Notes: generated from the letters alone by a model not told the origin. A stretch of 64,000 nucleotides of DNA from CABYIR01 sp038103905 (GCA_038103905.1 JAYNZW010000006.1:1-64000), one strand, 5' to 3'. Shown: positions 36,369 to 46,575, counted from the first letter of the stretch. Program-made: numbers and translations.

Positions 36369-37247
36369 ATGAGAAAAATTATGTTCAAATATCAAAAAAA
36401 TTTACTTTTATTGATGAGGCTTGATAAGCCAATCGGTATATATTTGCTTTTTTTCCCATGTGCCTGGGGGGTTTTGGCGGCTACAAACTCTTACAGTGAG
36501 TTAATAGGCAATATTTTTCTTATATTACTCTTTCTAATAGGATCAATCATAATGCGAGGGGCTGGATGTATTGTTAATGATATATTTGATAAAAATTTAG
36601 ATAAAAGTGTTGTAAGAACAAAAGATCGCCCTATCGCCTCTGGTAGAATAAAAGTTTCTGAAGCCGTTTTATTTTTTTGTTTTTTATCAGGACTAGGATT
36701 ATTAATACTGCTTTCATTAAATTTGATTTCAATTTTTATTGGCTTGATTTCATTCTTTTTGCTAGTTCTTTATCCGCTTTCAAAAAGAGTTACATACTGG
36801 CCACAGCTACTATTGGGTATAACTTTTAATGTGGGCGTTTTAATTGGTTTCAGTTCAGTAACTGGTAATCTTAATTTTTCTTTACTATGTTTATACAGCG
36901 CTGGAATTTTTTGGACGCTCGGATATGATACTATATACGCTATCCAAGATATTGAAGATGATTTGAAAATTGGTATTAAATCGACTGCGCTTCTATTTAA
37001 AAATAAAGTAAGAATGTGGATATTTTTTTTCTATTCTTCAATGTTAATAATGCTTTTCATTTTTGGTTTATTGTTAAATATGAGTTTCTATTATTTCTTG
37101 GGTTTGTTTTTTATTGGGTTACTATTATATAGACAAGTAATGCAATTAAATACTAACGATCCAGCTGTTTGCTTAGCTTTGTTTAAAAGTAATCAATATA
37201 TTGGACTTCTTCTAAGCTGTGCTTTACTAACAAATATTATTAACTAA
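36369..37247 (+). CDS. ubiA: 4-hydroxybenzoate polyprenyltransferase
   Basis: Membrane prenyltransferase that attaches a polyprenyl chain to 4-hydroxybenzoate in ubiquinone synthesis. The first Asp-rich site is NDIFDKNLDKSVVRTKDRP near residue 77, the second is YDTIYAIQDIEDDLKIG near residue 200. About eight membrane helices are present. I chose the ATG at 36369 (292 aa); an ATG at 36381 is also plausible, while the TTG at 36336 gives an atypical leader. It is divergent from rsmE and 9 bp before pmbA. Confidence 0.93.
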   Translation: MRKIMFKYQKNLLLLMRLDKPIGIYLLFFPCAWGVLAATNSYSELIGNIFLILLFLIGSIIMRGAGCIVNDIFDKNLDKSVVRTKDRPIASGRIKVSEAVLFFCFLSGLGLLILLSLNLISIFIGLISFFLLVLYPLSKRVTYWPQLLLGITFNVGVLIGFSSVTGNLNFSLLCLYSAGIFWTLGYDTIYAIQDIEDDLKIGIKSTALLFKNKVRMWIFFFYSSMLIMLFIFGLLLNMSFYYFLGLFFIGLLLYRQVMQLNTNDPAVCLALFKSNQYIGLLLSCALLTNIIN

Positions 37248-37256
37248 TATTTAATT

Positions 37257-38588
37257 ATGAGTTTTGAATCTACATCTCAAAAAATAATAGAGAAAACAAT
37301 CAAAGCTGGTGCCACAGATTGTGATGTAGTCCTCGCAAAAGGGTCTTCAAAATCAATTGCATATAGGCTGGGTAAAGTTGAAGATATCGAAGAGTCAAAT
37401 GGTAGTACTTTTGGTATTAGGGCTCTCATTGGAAATAAGCAAGCATTTATATCATCGTCTGATCATGACGAAAGTAATATTGATAAACTTATTGCTCGCG
37501 TAATACAAATGACGAAGCTTGCTCCAGAAGATGAAACTGCTTGTTTGGGAGATCCCAACTTATATGAGACAGAAATACATGATTTAAATTTATTGCAAGA
37601 TATCCAAACAGATACAAATACATTAATTGAAATGGCACGACAGTGTGAAGAGTCGGCTTTAGAAATTAAAGGGATTACTAATTCTGAAGGTTCAGGTTCT
37701 TCATTCTCGGAGAGTGAGTTTTTTATTGCAAACAATAAGGGATTTAGTGGTGGATATAAATCTTCTTCAAATTCAATTTCATGTTCCGTAATTGCTGGAG
37801 AAGGCCAACAAATGGAAAGAGATTATGATTATGCAGTTTCAAGACATATTGATGACTTACTTTCACCATTTGAAGTGGGAAAAGCTTCAGCTGAGAAAGC
37901 TATTAAAAGATTAAATCCAAGAAAAATTAAATCATGCAAAACTCCTGTCATCTTTGACAAAAGAATAAGTGACGACTTAATTGGTTATTTAGCTTCGGCA
38001 GTTTCAGGAAATTCTATTGCTAGAGGTACAAGTTTCTTGAAGGATTCTTTAGGAAAACAAATTTTCAGTAAAGAAATTAATATTATTGATGATCCTAAAA
38101 TTCCTAAAGGCCTTGGCTCACGTCCTTTTGATGGAGAAGGGTTAAGAACAAATAAAAAAGAGATTGTAAAAAATGGCGTTCTCCAAACATGGCTTCTTAA
38201 CACTTCAACAGCAAAAAAACTTAATTTAAAATCGACAGGTAATGCTTCGAGAGGCGTAGGATCTCCTCCAGGAATAAGTACTTCTAACTTTTTTATGTCA
38301 AATGGAATTCATTCCTATGATGATATGATAAAATCAACTAATTCAGGTTTCTATGTTACAGAACTTATTGGCATGGGTGTAAATATTATAACAGGTGATT
38401 ACAGTATGGGAGCTTCAGGACTATGGATTGAAAATGGTGAAATTCAATATCCTGTAAGTGAGATAACAATTGCTTCAAATTTAAAAGATATGTTTTTAAA
38501 CTTAAGTGCTGCAAACGATCTAGAGTTTAAAGCAAGATCAAATGCGCCTACTATAAGAGTAGAAAATATGACTTTGGCTGGAAAATAG
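37257..38588 (+). CDS. pmbA: TldD/PmbA family metalloprotease subunit (TldE type)
   Basis: PmbA/TldE partner of the TldD protease, which processes peptides such as microcin precursors. The 443-residue protein has the family architecture, with DVVLAKGSSKSIAYRLGKVE at the N-terminus and RPFDGEGLRTNKKEIV plus TGDYSMGASGLWIENG at the C-terminus. The HExxxH zinc motif of TldD is absent, which supports PmbA/TldE. TldD itself is not in the window. It lies between ubiA and msbA on the plus strand, the common alphaproteobacterial order. Confidence 0.9.
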   Translation: MSFESTSQKIIEKTIKAGATDCDVVLAKGSSKSIAYRLGKVEDIEESNGSTFGIRALIGNKQAFISSSDHDESNIDKLIARVIQMTKLAPEDETACLGDPNLYETEIHDLNLLQDIQTDTNTLIEMARQCEESALEIKGITNSEGSGSSFSESEFFIANNKGFSGGYKSSSNSISCSVIAGEGQQMERDYDYAVSRHIDDLLSPFEVGKASAEKAIKRLNPRKIKSCKTPVIFDKRISDDLIGYLASAVSGNSIARGTSFLKDSLGKQIFSKEINIIDDPKIPKGLGSRPFDGEGLRTNKKEIVKNGVLQTWLLNTSTAKKLNLKSTGNASRGVGSPPGISTSNFFMSNGIHSYDDMIKSTNSGFYVTELIGMGVNIITGDYSMGASGLWIENGEIQYPVSEITIASNLKDMFLNLSAANDLEFKARSNAPTIRVENMTLAGK

Positions 38589-38652
38589 TCATTTTTTAAG
38601 ATAAAATCTTCACATTGCAATTTCTTCATATAAAAATAATCTTTACCCTATC

Positions 38653-40383
38653 ATGACCGGTTATCAAATTCTCAAAAGACTATTCCAAGATAGTGTTAAG
38701 CCTTACACCGTTAAATTATCAAGTTCATTTTTCTTTATGGTCATTACAGCATTAACGACAGGATTAACTGCATGGATTTTAGACCCAGCTATTGAAAAAA
38801 TTTTTCTAGAAAAAGATAGTGAAATGTTAATGATTATTCCAATTGCAATAATCTTAACTTTACTATTAAAAAGTTTTGCAACCTATATGCAATCAGCAAT
38901 TCTTGGAGAAGTTGCTCAAAAGATTATCGCTGACACTCAAATTAAAATGTTTACCAAGATAATATATTCTGACCATGCTTGGGTTCAAAAAAATCATTCT
39001 GGTAAATTAATTTCTAACTTTCTATATGACGTCACTCTTTTACAGGATTCTGTCAGTAGTAGTTTAGCAAACGGATTAAGAGATTTATTGACACTTATTT
39101 GTCTTATAGGAGTCATGTACTATCAGGACTGGAGATTGGCTACTGTTTCATTAATTGCAATTCCACTTGTAGGATTATTTTCAAGGAAACTTGGTAAGCG
39201 AATGAAAAAAACTTCAACTGAGGGTCAAATAGAAACAGGAATACTTGCATCCCTCTTATCTGAAAATTTAGATGGTCAAAGAGTTGTAAAAGCGTATCAG
39301 CAAGAAGAAGTAGAAATTAAAAAAGTAAGCTCATCAATTTATAAACGTATGAAGCTTATAATAAAGGGAATAAAAACAAGGGCTGCCGCTTCACCTTTTT
39401 CTGAATTTTTAGCAGGTTTTGGTATCGCAGGAGCGCTTTATTACGCTGGTATTAGAGGGTTACAAGGAGAGTTAGAATTAAATGAATTTATATCGTTCTT
39501 GGGGGCTATGATGCTCAGCTTTCAACCTCTAAAAAGACTATCTTCAATTAATACTACTATTCAAGAGGGTTTTGCAGCTGCTATAAGAATTTTTAATTTA
39601 ATGGATCAGGAAAGTCACATAAAAGAAGTTGCCAAAGCTGATCGTCTTAATGTCTCTAACGGAAATATTAAATTTAAAGATGTATCTCTTTCATATGATC
39701 AAGATAGTAGTTTTGCTCTAAAAAATATCAACCTTACAATTGAACCCGGAACAACAACTGCTTTAGTTGGTCCAAGTGGTGCGGGCAAATCATCTTGTCT
39801 AAATCTAATACCAAGGTTTTATGACCCATCGGGTGGGTCAATCGAAATTGATGGACAAAAAATAAAAAATGTCACGCTAGAGTCACTAAGATCTTGTATC
39901 AGTCTTGTAAGTCAGGACCCAAAATTATTTGATGTATCAATTAGAGAAAATATAAGCTATGGAAATATAAATGCCTCCTATGAAGAAATAGTTAGTGCAT
40001 CTCAATCAGCGGCTGCACATGAATTTATAATGAGCTTACCAGATCAATATGAAACTGTTGTTGGCGAGAAAGGCTACAGTCTATCTGGAGGACAAAAACA
40101 AAGAATTTCTATTGCTAGAGCTTTTTTGAGAGATGCCCCAATCTTATTACTAGACGAAGCAACTTCAAGTCTTGACAATGAATCAGAGCATCTAATTCAA
40201 GAAGCAGTAAAAAAATTAATGCAGAATAGAACTACTATTGTTATAGCACACAGACTTAGCACGATCATCGATGCAAATAAAATTGCCGTATTTGATCAAG
40301 GTAAAATAATTGAAACAGGATCGCACGAAGAGTTAATAAAAAAAGGCGGTCTTTATTCAAATTTATATAAAAGAGAAATTTAA
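38653..40383 (+). CDS. msbA: ABC transporter, MsbA-type lipid A flippase (permease-ATPase fusion)
   Basis: Half-transporter of 576 aa that probably flips lipid A-core across the inner membrane. The N-terminal six-helix domain covers residues 1-310. The ATPase has Walker A VGPSGAGKSSCLN near residue 375, the signature LSGGQKQRISIARA and Walker B ILLLDEATSSLDN, then the His-loop IAHRLST. Direct linkage to the DUF374 acyltransferase, waaA, lpxK and lpxL supports the lipid A role over a generic exporter. It stands 64 bp after pmbA. Confidence 0.9.
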   Translation: MTGYQILKRLFQDSVKPYTVKLSSSFFFMVITALTTGLTAWILDPAIEKIFLEKDSEMLMIIPIAIILTLLLKSFATYMQSAILGEVAQKIIADTQIKMFTKIIYSDHAWVQKNHSGKLISNFLYDVTLLQDSVSSSLANGLRDLLTLICLIGVMYYQDWRLATVSLIAIPLVGLFSRKLGKRMKKTSTEGQIETGILASLLSENLDGQRVVKAYQQEEVEIKKVSSSIYKRMKLIIKGIKTRAAASPFSEFLAGFGIAGALYYAGIRGLQGELELNEFISFLGAMMLSFQPLKRLSSINTTIQEGFAAAIRIFNLMDQESHIKEVAKADRLNVSNGNIKFKDVSLSYDQDSSFALKNINLTIEPGTTTALVGPSGAGKSSCLNLIPRFYDPSGGSIEIDGQKIKNVTLESLRSCISLVSQDPKLFDVSIRENISYGNINASYEEIVSASQSAAAHEFIMSLPDQYETVVGEKGYSLSGGQKQRISIARAFLRDAPILLLDEATSSLDNESEHLIQEAVKKLMQNRTTIVIAHRLSTIIDANKIAVFDQGKIIETGSHEELIKKGGLYSNLYKREI

Positions 40384-40384
40384 A

Positions 40385-41056
40385 ATGTTTAAAAAAATTT
40401 TAGACAATTTTTTTATAAAGCAGACTATTTCATTAATTGGAATAATGTATATTTTACTAACGTATTATACATCTAGAGTCACATTTTCTAATCAATCAAA
40501 AATTGACTCATTGAGTAAAAATAATGAAAATTTCATATATGCTTTTTGGCATGATCAATTACTGATGTGTCCTTTCACTTGGAAAAATGATCTTGATATT
40601 TTAGTATTAATTTCAAAACATAAAGATGGTGATATTATTTCTAGGGTAATATCTTATCTAGGCTTTAAAACCATAAGAGGTTCGACTAACAATCCTGAGA
40701 AGAAAAAAAATAAAGGAGGATTTATTGCGGCTAAAAAAATATTATCATCTCTAAAAAAAAATATATGTGTAGGAATTGCTCCTGATGGACCTCGAGGACC
40801 ACGCCATGAAGTTGCGGAAGGTATAATTAATATAGCAAGAATGAGTAATAAAAAAATAATACCAGTTGCACTTGGATTTAAGTCAAAATGGACATTAAAT
40901 ACTTGGGATAAATTTATAGTGCCAAAGTTTTTTAGCAGTATGAAAGTAAGCTGGGGAGAGCCAATTGAAATACAAGAAGAAGATAACGTTAAATATCAAA
41001 TTTTATTGAAAAAAGAGCTTGATACACTTACTGAATCCGTAAATTCTTTTCAATAA
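40385..41056 (+). CDS. Lysophospholipid acyltransferase family protein (DUF374)
   Basis: A 223-residue LPLAT-like protein of the DUF374 group. It carries AFWHDQLLMCPF (His-x4 type active site) and GIAPDGPRGPRHEVAEGI, the family hallmark. The N-terminal hydrophobic segment suggests membrane anchoring. The group sits next to waaA in alphaproteobacteria and probably acylates lipid A or a related lipid, though the reaction has not been shown for most members. It begins 1 bp after msbA. Confidence 0.86.
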   Translation: MFKKILDNFFIKQTISLIGIMYILLTYYTSRVTFSNQSKIDSLSKNNENFIYAFWHDQLLMCPFTWKNDLDILVLISKHKDGDIISRVISYLGFKTIRGSTNNPEKKKNKGGFIAAKKILSSLKKNICVGIAPDGPRGPRHEVAEGIINIARMSNKKIIPVALGFKSKWTLNTWDKFIVPKFFSSMKVSWGEPIEIQEEDNVKYQILLKKELDTLTESVNSFQ

Positions 41057-41068
41057 ATTTAAATTAGA

Positions 41069-42310
41069 ATGATATTTATATACAAATTAATCACTATTTT
41101 ACTATATCCGTTTATTCCACTTTATTTAAGAATTAGAATTTTAAACAATAAAGAAGATGTGAATAGAATTAATGAAAGATATGGAATTGCAAGTCAAAAA
41201 AAGAAAGAGGGGAAGCTAATATGGTTTCATGCAGCAAGCATTGGTGAAAGTTTATCAATTATTACATTGATAAAAGAAATACAAAAAAAAAATAGCTCCC
41301 AAATACTTGTTACAACTGGTACAAAATCATCAGCTCAATTAATTAAACAAAAATTAAATAAAAAAATTACTCATCAATTTATACCATTAGATAACCCATT
41401 ATTTATTGAAAGATTTTTGTCATACTGGAGACCAAGTATTGGTATATTTGTCGAGTCAGAGATCTGGCCAAATTTAATTTTAAAATCTAAAGAAAAAAAA
41501 ATAAAACTAATCATTATAAATGGCAGAATGACCTCAAAAACATTTAAGAGATGGTCTGTATTTTCTAGTGTAAGTAGAAAAATATTCTCATGTTTTGACG
41601 ACTGTTTTACTCAAAATAATGATAGTCTAATTCATTACCAAAAACTTGGTGTCAATAAGGCTTGTCATACTGGTAACCTTAAATTTACATCATCCCCTAA
41701 CAAAATTGATGTAAAAGCAAAAAATAAAATTAAAAAAATTTTTGAAGGTAGAAAAATTTTTGTAGCCGCAAGCACTCATCCAGGCGAAGAAGATATCATC
41801 TTGGATATAACTAAAGAGATTCGATCTGTAAGAAAGGAATTTATTTCAGTAATAATCCCAAGACATCCTAATAGGAAATCTTTTATAAAGAATCAAGTAT
41901 TAGAAAAAGTAATACTTAGATCTCAATCAAAAAAAATAAAGAAGGACACTTCAATTTATATTGCAGATACACTTGGTGAGTTAGAGCTATTTTACAGTAT
42001 TGCAGACTTTATTTTTATAGGTGGTAGTTTTGTTAATCATGGTGGTCAAAATCCAATAGAAGCTTCTTACTACGGTAAATTAATTCATCATGGAAAGTTT
42101 ATTCAAAATTTCACTGATGTTTATTCAATACTAAAGAAGTCACACATAACAAAACTTGTCAAAAGCTCACAAGAACTAATTCGTCATATTCAAAAAAACT
42201 ACGATAAACCAAAAAAATCTTCAAAAAAAGATAGACTGTATAAATTAAATTTAAAGTCTCAAAATATACTTAAAAAAAATATAAGTTTATTAAATAAGTA
42301 TTTACCTTAA
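41069..42310 (+). CDS. waaA: 3-deoxy-D-manno-octulosonic acid (Kdo) transferase
   Basis: Transfers Kdo from CMP-Kdo to lipid IVA. A short N-terminal membrane segment anchors the GT-B enzyme. HAASIGES near residue 54 contains the catalytic Glu. VESEIWPNLI, NGRMTSKTF and the nucleotide region GGSFVNHGGQNPIEASYYGK near residue 318 are diagnostic. The 413-aa length is normal. It sits in the lipid A cluster 12 bp after the DUF374 gene and 10 bp before lpxK. Whether it adds one or two Kdo units cannot be read. Confidence 0.95.
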   Translation: MIFIYKLITILLYPFIPLYLRIRILNNKEDVNRINERYGIASQKKKEGKLIWFHAASIGESLSIITLIKEIQKKNSSQILVTTGTKSSAQLIKQKLNKKITHQFIPLDNPLFIERFLSYWRPSIGIFVESEIWPNLILKSKEKKIKLIIINGRMTSKTFKRWSVFSSVSRKIFSCFDDCFTQNNDSLIHYQKLGVNKACHTGNLKFTSSPNKIDVKAKNKIKKIFEGRKIFVAASTHPGEEDIILDITKEIRSVRKEFISVIIPRHPNRKSFIKNQVLEKVILRSQSKKIKKDTSIYIADTLGELELFYSIADFIFIGGSFVNHGGQNPIEASYYGKLIHHGKFIQNFTDVYSILKKSHITKLVKSSQELIRHIQKNYDKPKKSSKKDRLYKLNLKSQNILKKNISLLNKYLP

Positions 42311-42320
42311 ATTAAAGTAT

Positions 42321-43316
42321 ATGAGTCAAAATCAAAAAATTGCTCAATATTTGTGGTATAGCAATAATATAATTATTAAATTATTTTTATTATTACTTCT
42401 TCCTCTATCATTCCTTTACTATTTTTTATTCCTACTTAAAAAATTTCTTTCTAATGAAAAATCTTTTCAACCTGAAATAATTTGTGTAGGAAATTGTTCA
42501 GTTGGTGGTGATGGCAAAACATCAACGATGCTTTCTCTCATTAATACATACCAATCAAAAAATAAAAAAGTAGCCGTACTATTGAAAGGTTATAAAGGAA
42601 AAATAAAATTGCCTACGCAAGTTAATGATATTGATCACTCTGCAATTGATGTAGGAGATGAAGCTTTGCTATATGCTAAACATGTCAGAACCTTTATAAG
42701 CAATAATCGATTAGCAGGAATTAATTTTATTACTAATAATCATTCTCTTGATGCCATTCTTATAGACGATGGACTTCAGGATTTTAGAATCAAAAAAGAT
42801 AAAAATATTTTAGTCATTAATGGTAATAGAGGTTTTGGAAATGGTTTTTTGATTCCCGCTGGCCCATTACGACAATCTCCATCATCTGCAATTAAAATAG
42901 CTAATATCATAATTATAATTGGTGAAGATAAGAATAAAATTTATAATCTTTATAAACATATTTTTAAAGATAAAGTTTTTCTCCAAGCTGAAATAAAATG
43001 CGAAAAAGATAGTTCTAACCAAAATTATTTGGCATTTAGCGGCATTGGAAATAATGAAGGATTTATTAACACATTACATAATAATAATTACAATGTTAAA
43101 AAAATAAGGTTATTCCCTGATCACTACTATTATTCTAAAAATGATATTGAAAATATTAAAAAAGAGGCTCGTGAAAATAATTTAAGTATTATTACTACTG
43201 AGAAAGATTGGAAAAGATTGAATTTAAAACAACAAGAAAAAATTAATTTTTTACCAATATCAGTTGAATTTTCTAACAACGATACTCTCAATAATGCATT
43301 ATTTCCAGATGACTAA
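42321..43316 (+). CDS. lpxK: Tetraacyldisaccharide 4'-kinase
   Basis: Phosphorylates the 4' position of the lipid A disaccharide. After an N-terminal membrane anchor, the P-loop is VGNCSVGGDGKTSTM near residue 57. The family markers DDGLQDFRIKKDKN and GFGNGFLIPAGPLRQ follow, with a C-terminal TTEKDWKRL. At 331 aa it is typical. Its stop overlaps the lpxL start (ATGACTAA), implying translational coupling. Together with waaA and lpxL it covers late lipid A assembly. Confidence 0.95.
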   Translation: MSQNQKIAQYLWYSNNIIIKLFLLLLLPLSFLYYFLFLLKKFLSNEKSFQPEIICVGNCSVGGDGKTSTMLSLINTYQSKNKKVAVLLKGYKGKIKLPTQVNDIDHSAIDVGDEALLYAKHVRTFISNNRLAGINFITNNHSLDAILIDDGLQDFRIKKDKNILVINGNRGFGNGFLIPAGPLRQSPSSAIKIANIIIIIGEDKNKIYNLYKHIFKDKVFLQAEIKCEKDSSNQNYLAFSGIGNNEGFINTLHNNNYNVKKIRLFPDHYYYSKNDIENIKKEARENNLSIITTEKDWKRLNLKQQEKINFLPISVEFSNNDTLNNALFPDD

Positions 43317-44169
43317 ATTTATCAGATACCTTCTTGAGTTATTTCTATTTATTTTTTTTTACTCTTTGTTTTTTATACTTCCATTAAACATTTCAAGAAA
43401 ACTAGGAGTATTTATGGCGTTAAATATAGGCCCTCTGACAAAAACAAATAAAATAATAAATAAAAACTTGAAGATTGCATTTCCAAATCAAAATGAACAA
43501 TGGATAGAAAAAATTAATAAGGGTGTTTGGTCTAATTTTGGAAAAGTTTTAGCTGAGTACTCTCACTTGAAAGAAATTTCAAGTAAAAATATGATTAATA
43601 TTGAAGAAAATCATTTCTCAAAATCTTTTTTTGAGAAAGGTAAAAATAAAATTTTAATTTCAGCTCATAATGCTAATTGGGAGATACCTGGAATTGCATG
43701 CAGAATTAAGTCAAAAAAAATATCAGGAATTGTTAGAGAGCCTAATAATCCATTTATTAAAATAATTCTCTCAAATCTAAGAAATAAGTACAGTGTAAGA
43801 TGTTATGAAAAAAACATAATTGGAACTAAAAAGATATTGAGAGATTTTAAGCAGGGCTTCTCTTTAGCTCTCTTAGCTGATCAAAAACTATCTTCAGGAA
43901 TTAAGACAAAGTTTTTTGGGAGAGATACATATTCTACTGCGCTACCAGCTCAATTAGCATTAAAAGAAAAAAGTGATATATTCCTTGCTTGGCCAAAAAG
44001 AGCAGGCAATAATTTTGAATTTAAATTTTGTGAAATGATCGAAGCTTCAAAGCTTGATGATAACGAAGTAAATAAAATCAAAATTATTGGAATGATAAAT
44101 TTATTTTTTGAAAAGAAAATATCTGAGAATCCCGAAGAATACTTTTGGCATCATAATCGCTGGGAATAA
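43309..44169 (+). CDS. lpxL: Lipid A biosynthesis acyltransferase (LpxL/HtrB family)
   Basis: Adds a secondary acyl chain to Kdo-lipid A. The protein has an N-terminal membrane anchor and the H-x4-E catalytic pair in SAHNANWEIPG near residue 115, then ALLADQKLSSG and the C-terminal WHHNRW. I chose the ATG at 43309 (286 aa), which overlaps the lpxK stop by 8 bp; the frame stays open to an ATG at 43264, but that would overlap lpxK by 53 bp and add an atypical leader. LpxL versus LpxM cannot be told apart. Confidence 0.9.
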   Translation: MTKFIRYLLELFLFIFFYSLFFILPLNISRKLGVFMALNIGPLTKTNKIINKNLKIAFPNQNEQWIEKINKGVWSNFGKVLAEYSHLKEISSKNMINIEENHFSKSFFEKGKNKILISAHNANWEIPGIACRIKSKKISGIVREPNNPFIKIILSNLRNKYSVRCYEKNIIGTKKILRDFKQGFSLALLADQKLSSGIKTKFFGRDTYSTALPAQLALKEKSDIFLAWPKRAGNNFEFKFCEMIEASKLDDNEVNKIKIIGMINLFFEKKISENPEEYFWHHNRWE

Positions 44170-44202
44170 AACTTACTTGAATATTTCTTTCAACTAATAA
44201 AA

Positions 44203-45042
44203 CTAATTATATTTTTTTAGTAATAATTCGGGGTCAACATATGTATCAAAAACCATAATTCCCCAATGTAAGTGTGGACCCGTTGATCTACCAGTCGAGC
44301 CTACAGTTCCAATTACTTCATTTTTTTTTATTTTGCTGTTTAATGTCACATCAACGCTGGCTAAATGGGCATATATACTTTTAACACCATATCCATGGTC
44401 AACGACAATTGTTCCTCCAGTATAATAAAGATCTGGTTCAGCCAAGATGACGATACCATCATTTGTAGATACTACCGGCGTACCCTCATTATTTGCAATA
44501 TCTAGTCCTCTATGTGGACTCTTTGGTTTACCATTTAACACTCTCTGACTACCAAACACACCTGTAATAATACCTTTTACTGGCTGAACAAAGCCATTTA
44601 AAAAATTTTCATTTTCTAACAATATTTTTTTTGATTGTTTAATTATTTTATTTTCAGCAATAATACGCTCTAAAACTTTTTCATCAGGAGTAACAAGTTT
44701 GGTAGGGAGTCCATTTATTTCTTGAATATCAAAATTTCTCTTCAAAACAGTAATCTCATTAGTTTTACAGATTTTATTCTTACAAATCTCAATAAGAATA
44801 TTATTTTTTCTATCTCTATCAATTGGAACTACAAAATATCCATTCTTGCTTATCTCGTGTGGAATTTTGTCACTGAATAATTGTATATTTGAAGATTCAT
44901 TATATTCATGAATTTTACTGATAATAATTTCACCCTGAAGTACTCTTTCGGGCAAATCATATCTGAACTGAGCATTAGAATTTCCAAATAATATAAAATA
45001 TAAGATCAGTAGTTTAATTATAAAAAAATAATTAAATCTCAT
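44203..45042 (-). CDS. M23 family metallopeptidase (LytM domain), exported
   Basis: Peptidoglycan endopeptidase-like protein of 279 aa with an N-terminal signal peptide or anchor. The C-terminal LytM domain has zinc ligands in SPHRGLDIANNEGTPV and GPHLHWGIMVF, with YAHLASVDV between them; all the catalytic His and Asp residues appear present. It should act in the periplasm on cross-links during growth or division. The start overlaps the DUF2093 gene by 11 bp, so it is the last gene of xseA-DUF2093-M23. Confidence 0.9.
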   Translation of the reverse strand: MRFNYFFIIKLLILYFILFGNSNAQFRYDLPERVLQGEIIISKIHEYNESSNIQLFSDKIPHEISKNGYFVVPIDRDRKNNILIEICKNKICKTNEITVLKRNFDIQEINGLPTKLVTPDEKVLERIIAENKIIKQSKKILLENENFLNGFVQPVKGIITGVFGSQRVLNGKPKSPHRGLDIANNEGTPVVSTNDGIVILAEPDLYYTGGTIVVDHGYGVKSIYAHLASVDVTLNSKIKKNEVIGTVGSTGRSTGPHLHWGIMVFDTYVDPELLLKKYN

Positions 45043-45238
45043 TGATTTCTTTGTATCTTTTTAGGGCTACATCTGGGCCAGAGTATATTTCTTGTAAGTC
45101 GACATTCCAATACTTTAAATTTACCAATGGAATCTTTTTTTTAGTAATTGAACAAAGAACATAGTCACCAGGTTCAATGATTTTAAATTGTCCATGATAC
45201 AATTCAATAACAGCACATTTTTCTAAATTTGAATTCAT
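45032..45238 (-). CDS. DUF2093 domain-containing small protein
   Basis: A 68-residue protein with the DUF2093 pattern: an N-terminal AVIELYHGQFKIIEPGDYVLC, then KKIPLVNLKYWNVDLQE. The family is almost confined to alphaproteobacteria, usually near lpxK or xseA, and has no known function. It is joined to xseA by a 4-bp overlap and to the M23 gene by an 11-bp overlap, so all three are translated together. Small size and soluble character suggest an accessory or regulatory role, which is a guess. Confidence 0.85.
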   Translation of the reverse strand: MNSNLEKCAVIELYHGQFKIIEPGDYVLCSITKKKIPLVNLKYWNVDLQEIYSGPDVALKRYKEINEI

Positions 45239-46524
45239 CGATCTATTTTGCCTTCTAAAGTTTTATCTTTCAATTCTATATTAATTTTATGATCATCTAA
45301 AATATCAGAGCTTACTTGGACAGGCTTTTTATTGCTATTTCTTATTACTGCAAAACCTCTATTTATTACAGATTTATAACTTAAGCTTTCAATTAATTTA
45401 GATAAGCTATTAACTTTCTCAACTTTAGATGAAATATATTGTTTATTTGAAACTTGAATTCGATTTGAATAATGTTTTAATAAATCAATCTTGGATTTTA
45501 ATTGTTCTTTTAGAATCTTTGTGTTCAGTCGAGCAGATATTGTTAGAAAATTTGAGTTTAAAGAGTTTAAAAATATCTTTAGATTTGCTGGAAGCTTGTG
45601 ATCGATTAATTTAAATTTTTGCTTCTTTTCATCAATTGAAAATATAATACTTTGGTCTAGCTTTGCTTGAGTTTCACGTATTGATTCATACAACTCTTCT
45701 TTGACAGGCGTAGCAAGCTCTGCTGCAGCAGTTGGAGTTGGTGCTCTGAGATCAGAAACTAAATCAATTAATGTGGTATCTGTTTCATGACCAATAGCAG
45801 AAATAATTGGAATTTCACTCTCAAATACAGCATTTACAATATTTTCTTCATTAAATGCCCACAGGTCTTCAATGCTTCCACCGCCGCGCGCAACTATTAT
45901 GACATCAGGTTTTATTAATCTATCAATATTATCTTTATTAAAACCTTTGATTGCTTGAGTTATAAGTGCTGAAGAATCATCACCCTGAACAGGTACCGGC
46001 CATAAAATTACATTCAGCGGATACCGTTCTTCAATTCTGTGCAATATATCCTGAATAACTGCCCCGGTTGGAGATGTAATTACACCTATCCTTGTTGGGT
46101 AATTTGGAATTTGTTTTTTATGATGAAGATCAAAAATTCCAGTAGCAGCGAGCCTCTTTTTACGTTCTTCGAGCAATGCCATTAGTGCACCTTCTCCAGC
46201 AGGCATAAGAGAATCAATATGAATAGAATAATCTGAGCGTCCAGGATATCGGTCAGAATATCCTGTAGTTAATTTTCCTTTGCATATAACTTCTAATCCA
46301 TCTTGGGGTTGGAATCCAAGTCTTGAAACATTGCTTCTCCATATAATGCCATTAATAATAGCTCCCTCATCTTTTAGATTAAGATATACATGGCCTGACG
46401 CAGCTTGCTTTAGTCCCGTTATTTCTCCTCGAACCCTAACATAGCCAAATGTTTCGTCTAAGACATCTTTAATAGACTTAGAAATTTCAGTAACAGAATA
46501 TTCAGGAATATTTTCTTTAACCAT
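45235..46524 (-). CDS. xseA: Exodeoxyribonuclease VII large subunit
   Basis: Large subunit of the single-strand exonuclease ExoVII. The N-terminal OB-fold (SVTEISKSIKDVLDETFGYV, VRGEIT) spans about residues 1-105. The catalytic domain has GVITSPTGAVIQDI, PVQGDDS, VIIVARGGGSIEDLWAFNEE and SAIGHETDTTLIDLVSDLRA. A helical coiled segment precedes the C-terminal INRGFAVIR. At 429 aa it is normal. The small subunit xseB is not in the window. It is divergent from purD across 51 bp. Confidence 0.96.
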   Translation of the reverse strand: MVKENIPEYSVTEISKSIKDVLDETFGYVRVRGEITGLKQAASGHVYLNLKDEGAIINGIIWRSNVSRLGFQPQDGLEVICKGKLTTGYSDRYPGRSDYSIHIDSLMPAGEGALMALLEERKKRLAATGIFDLHHKKQIPNYPTRIGVITSPTGAVIQDILHRIEERYPLNVILWPVPVQGDDSSALITQAIKGFNKDNIDRLIKPDVIIVARGGGSIEDLWAFNEENIVNAVFESEIPIISAIGHETDTTLIDLVSDLRAPTPTAAAELATPVKEELYESIRETQAKLDQSIIFSIDEKKQKFKLIDHKLPANLKIFLNSLNSNFLTISARLNTKILKEQLKSKIDLLKHYSNRIQVSNKQYISSKVEKVNSLSKLIESLSYKSVINRGFAVIRNSNKKPVQVSSDILDDHKINIELKDKTLEGKIDR

Positions 46525-46575
46525 TTTTCATAATTTAAACTATGTTATGATATTATTAAAGTTAAGTTTAATTAT

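Noticed and set aside
38595..38620. AAGAT/ATCTT hairpin after pmbA as a terminator
   Set aside because: Five A/T-rich pairs with no U-tract; too weak to support a call.
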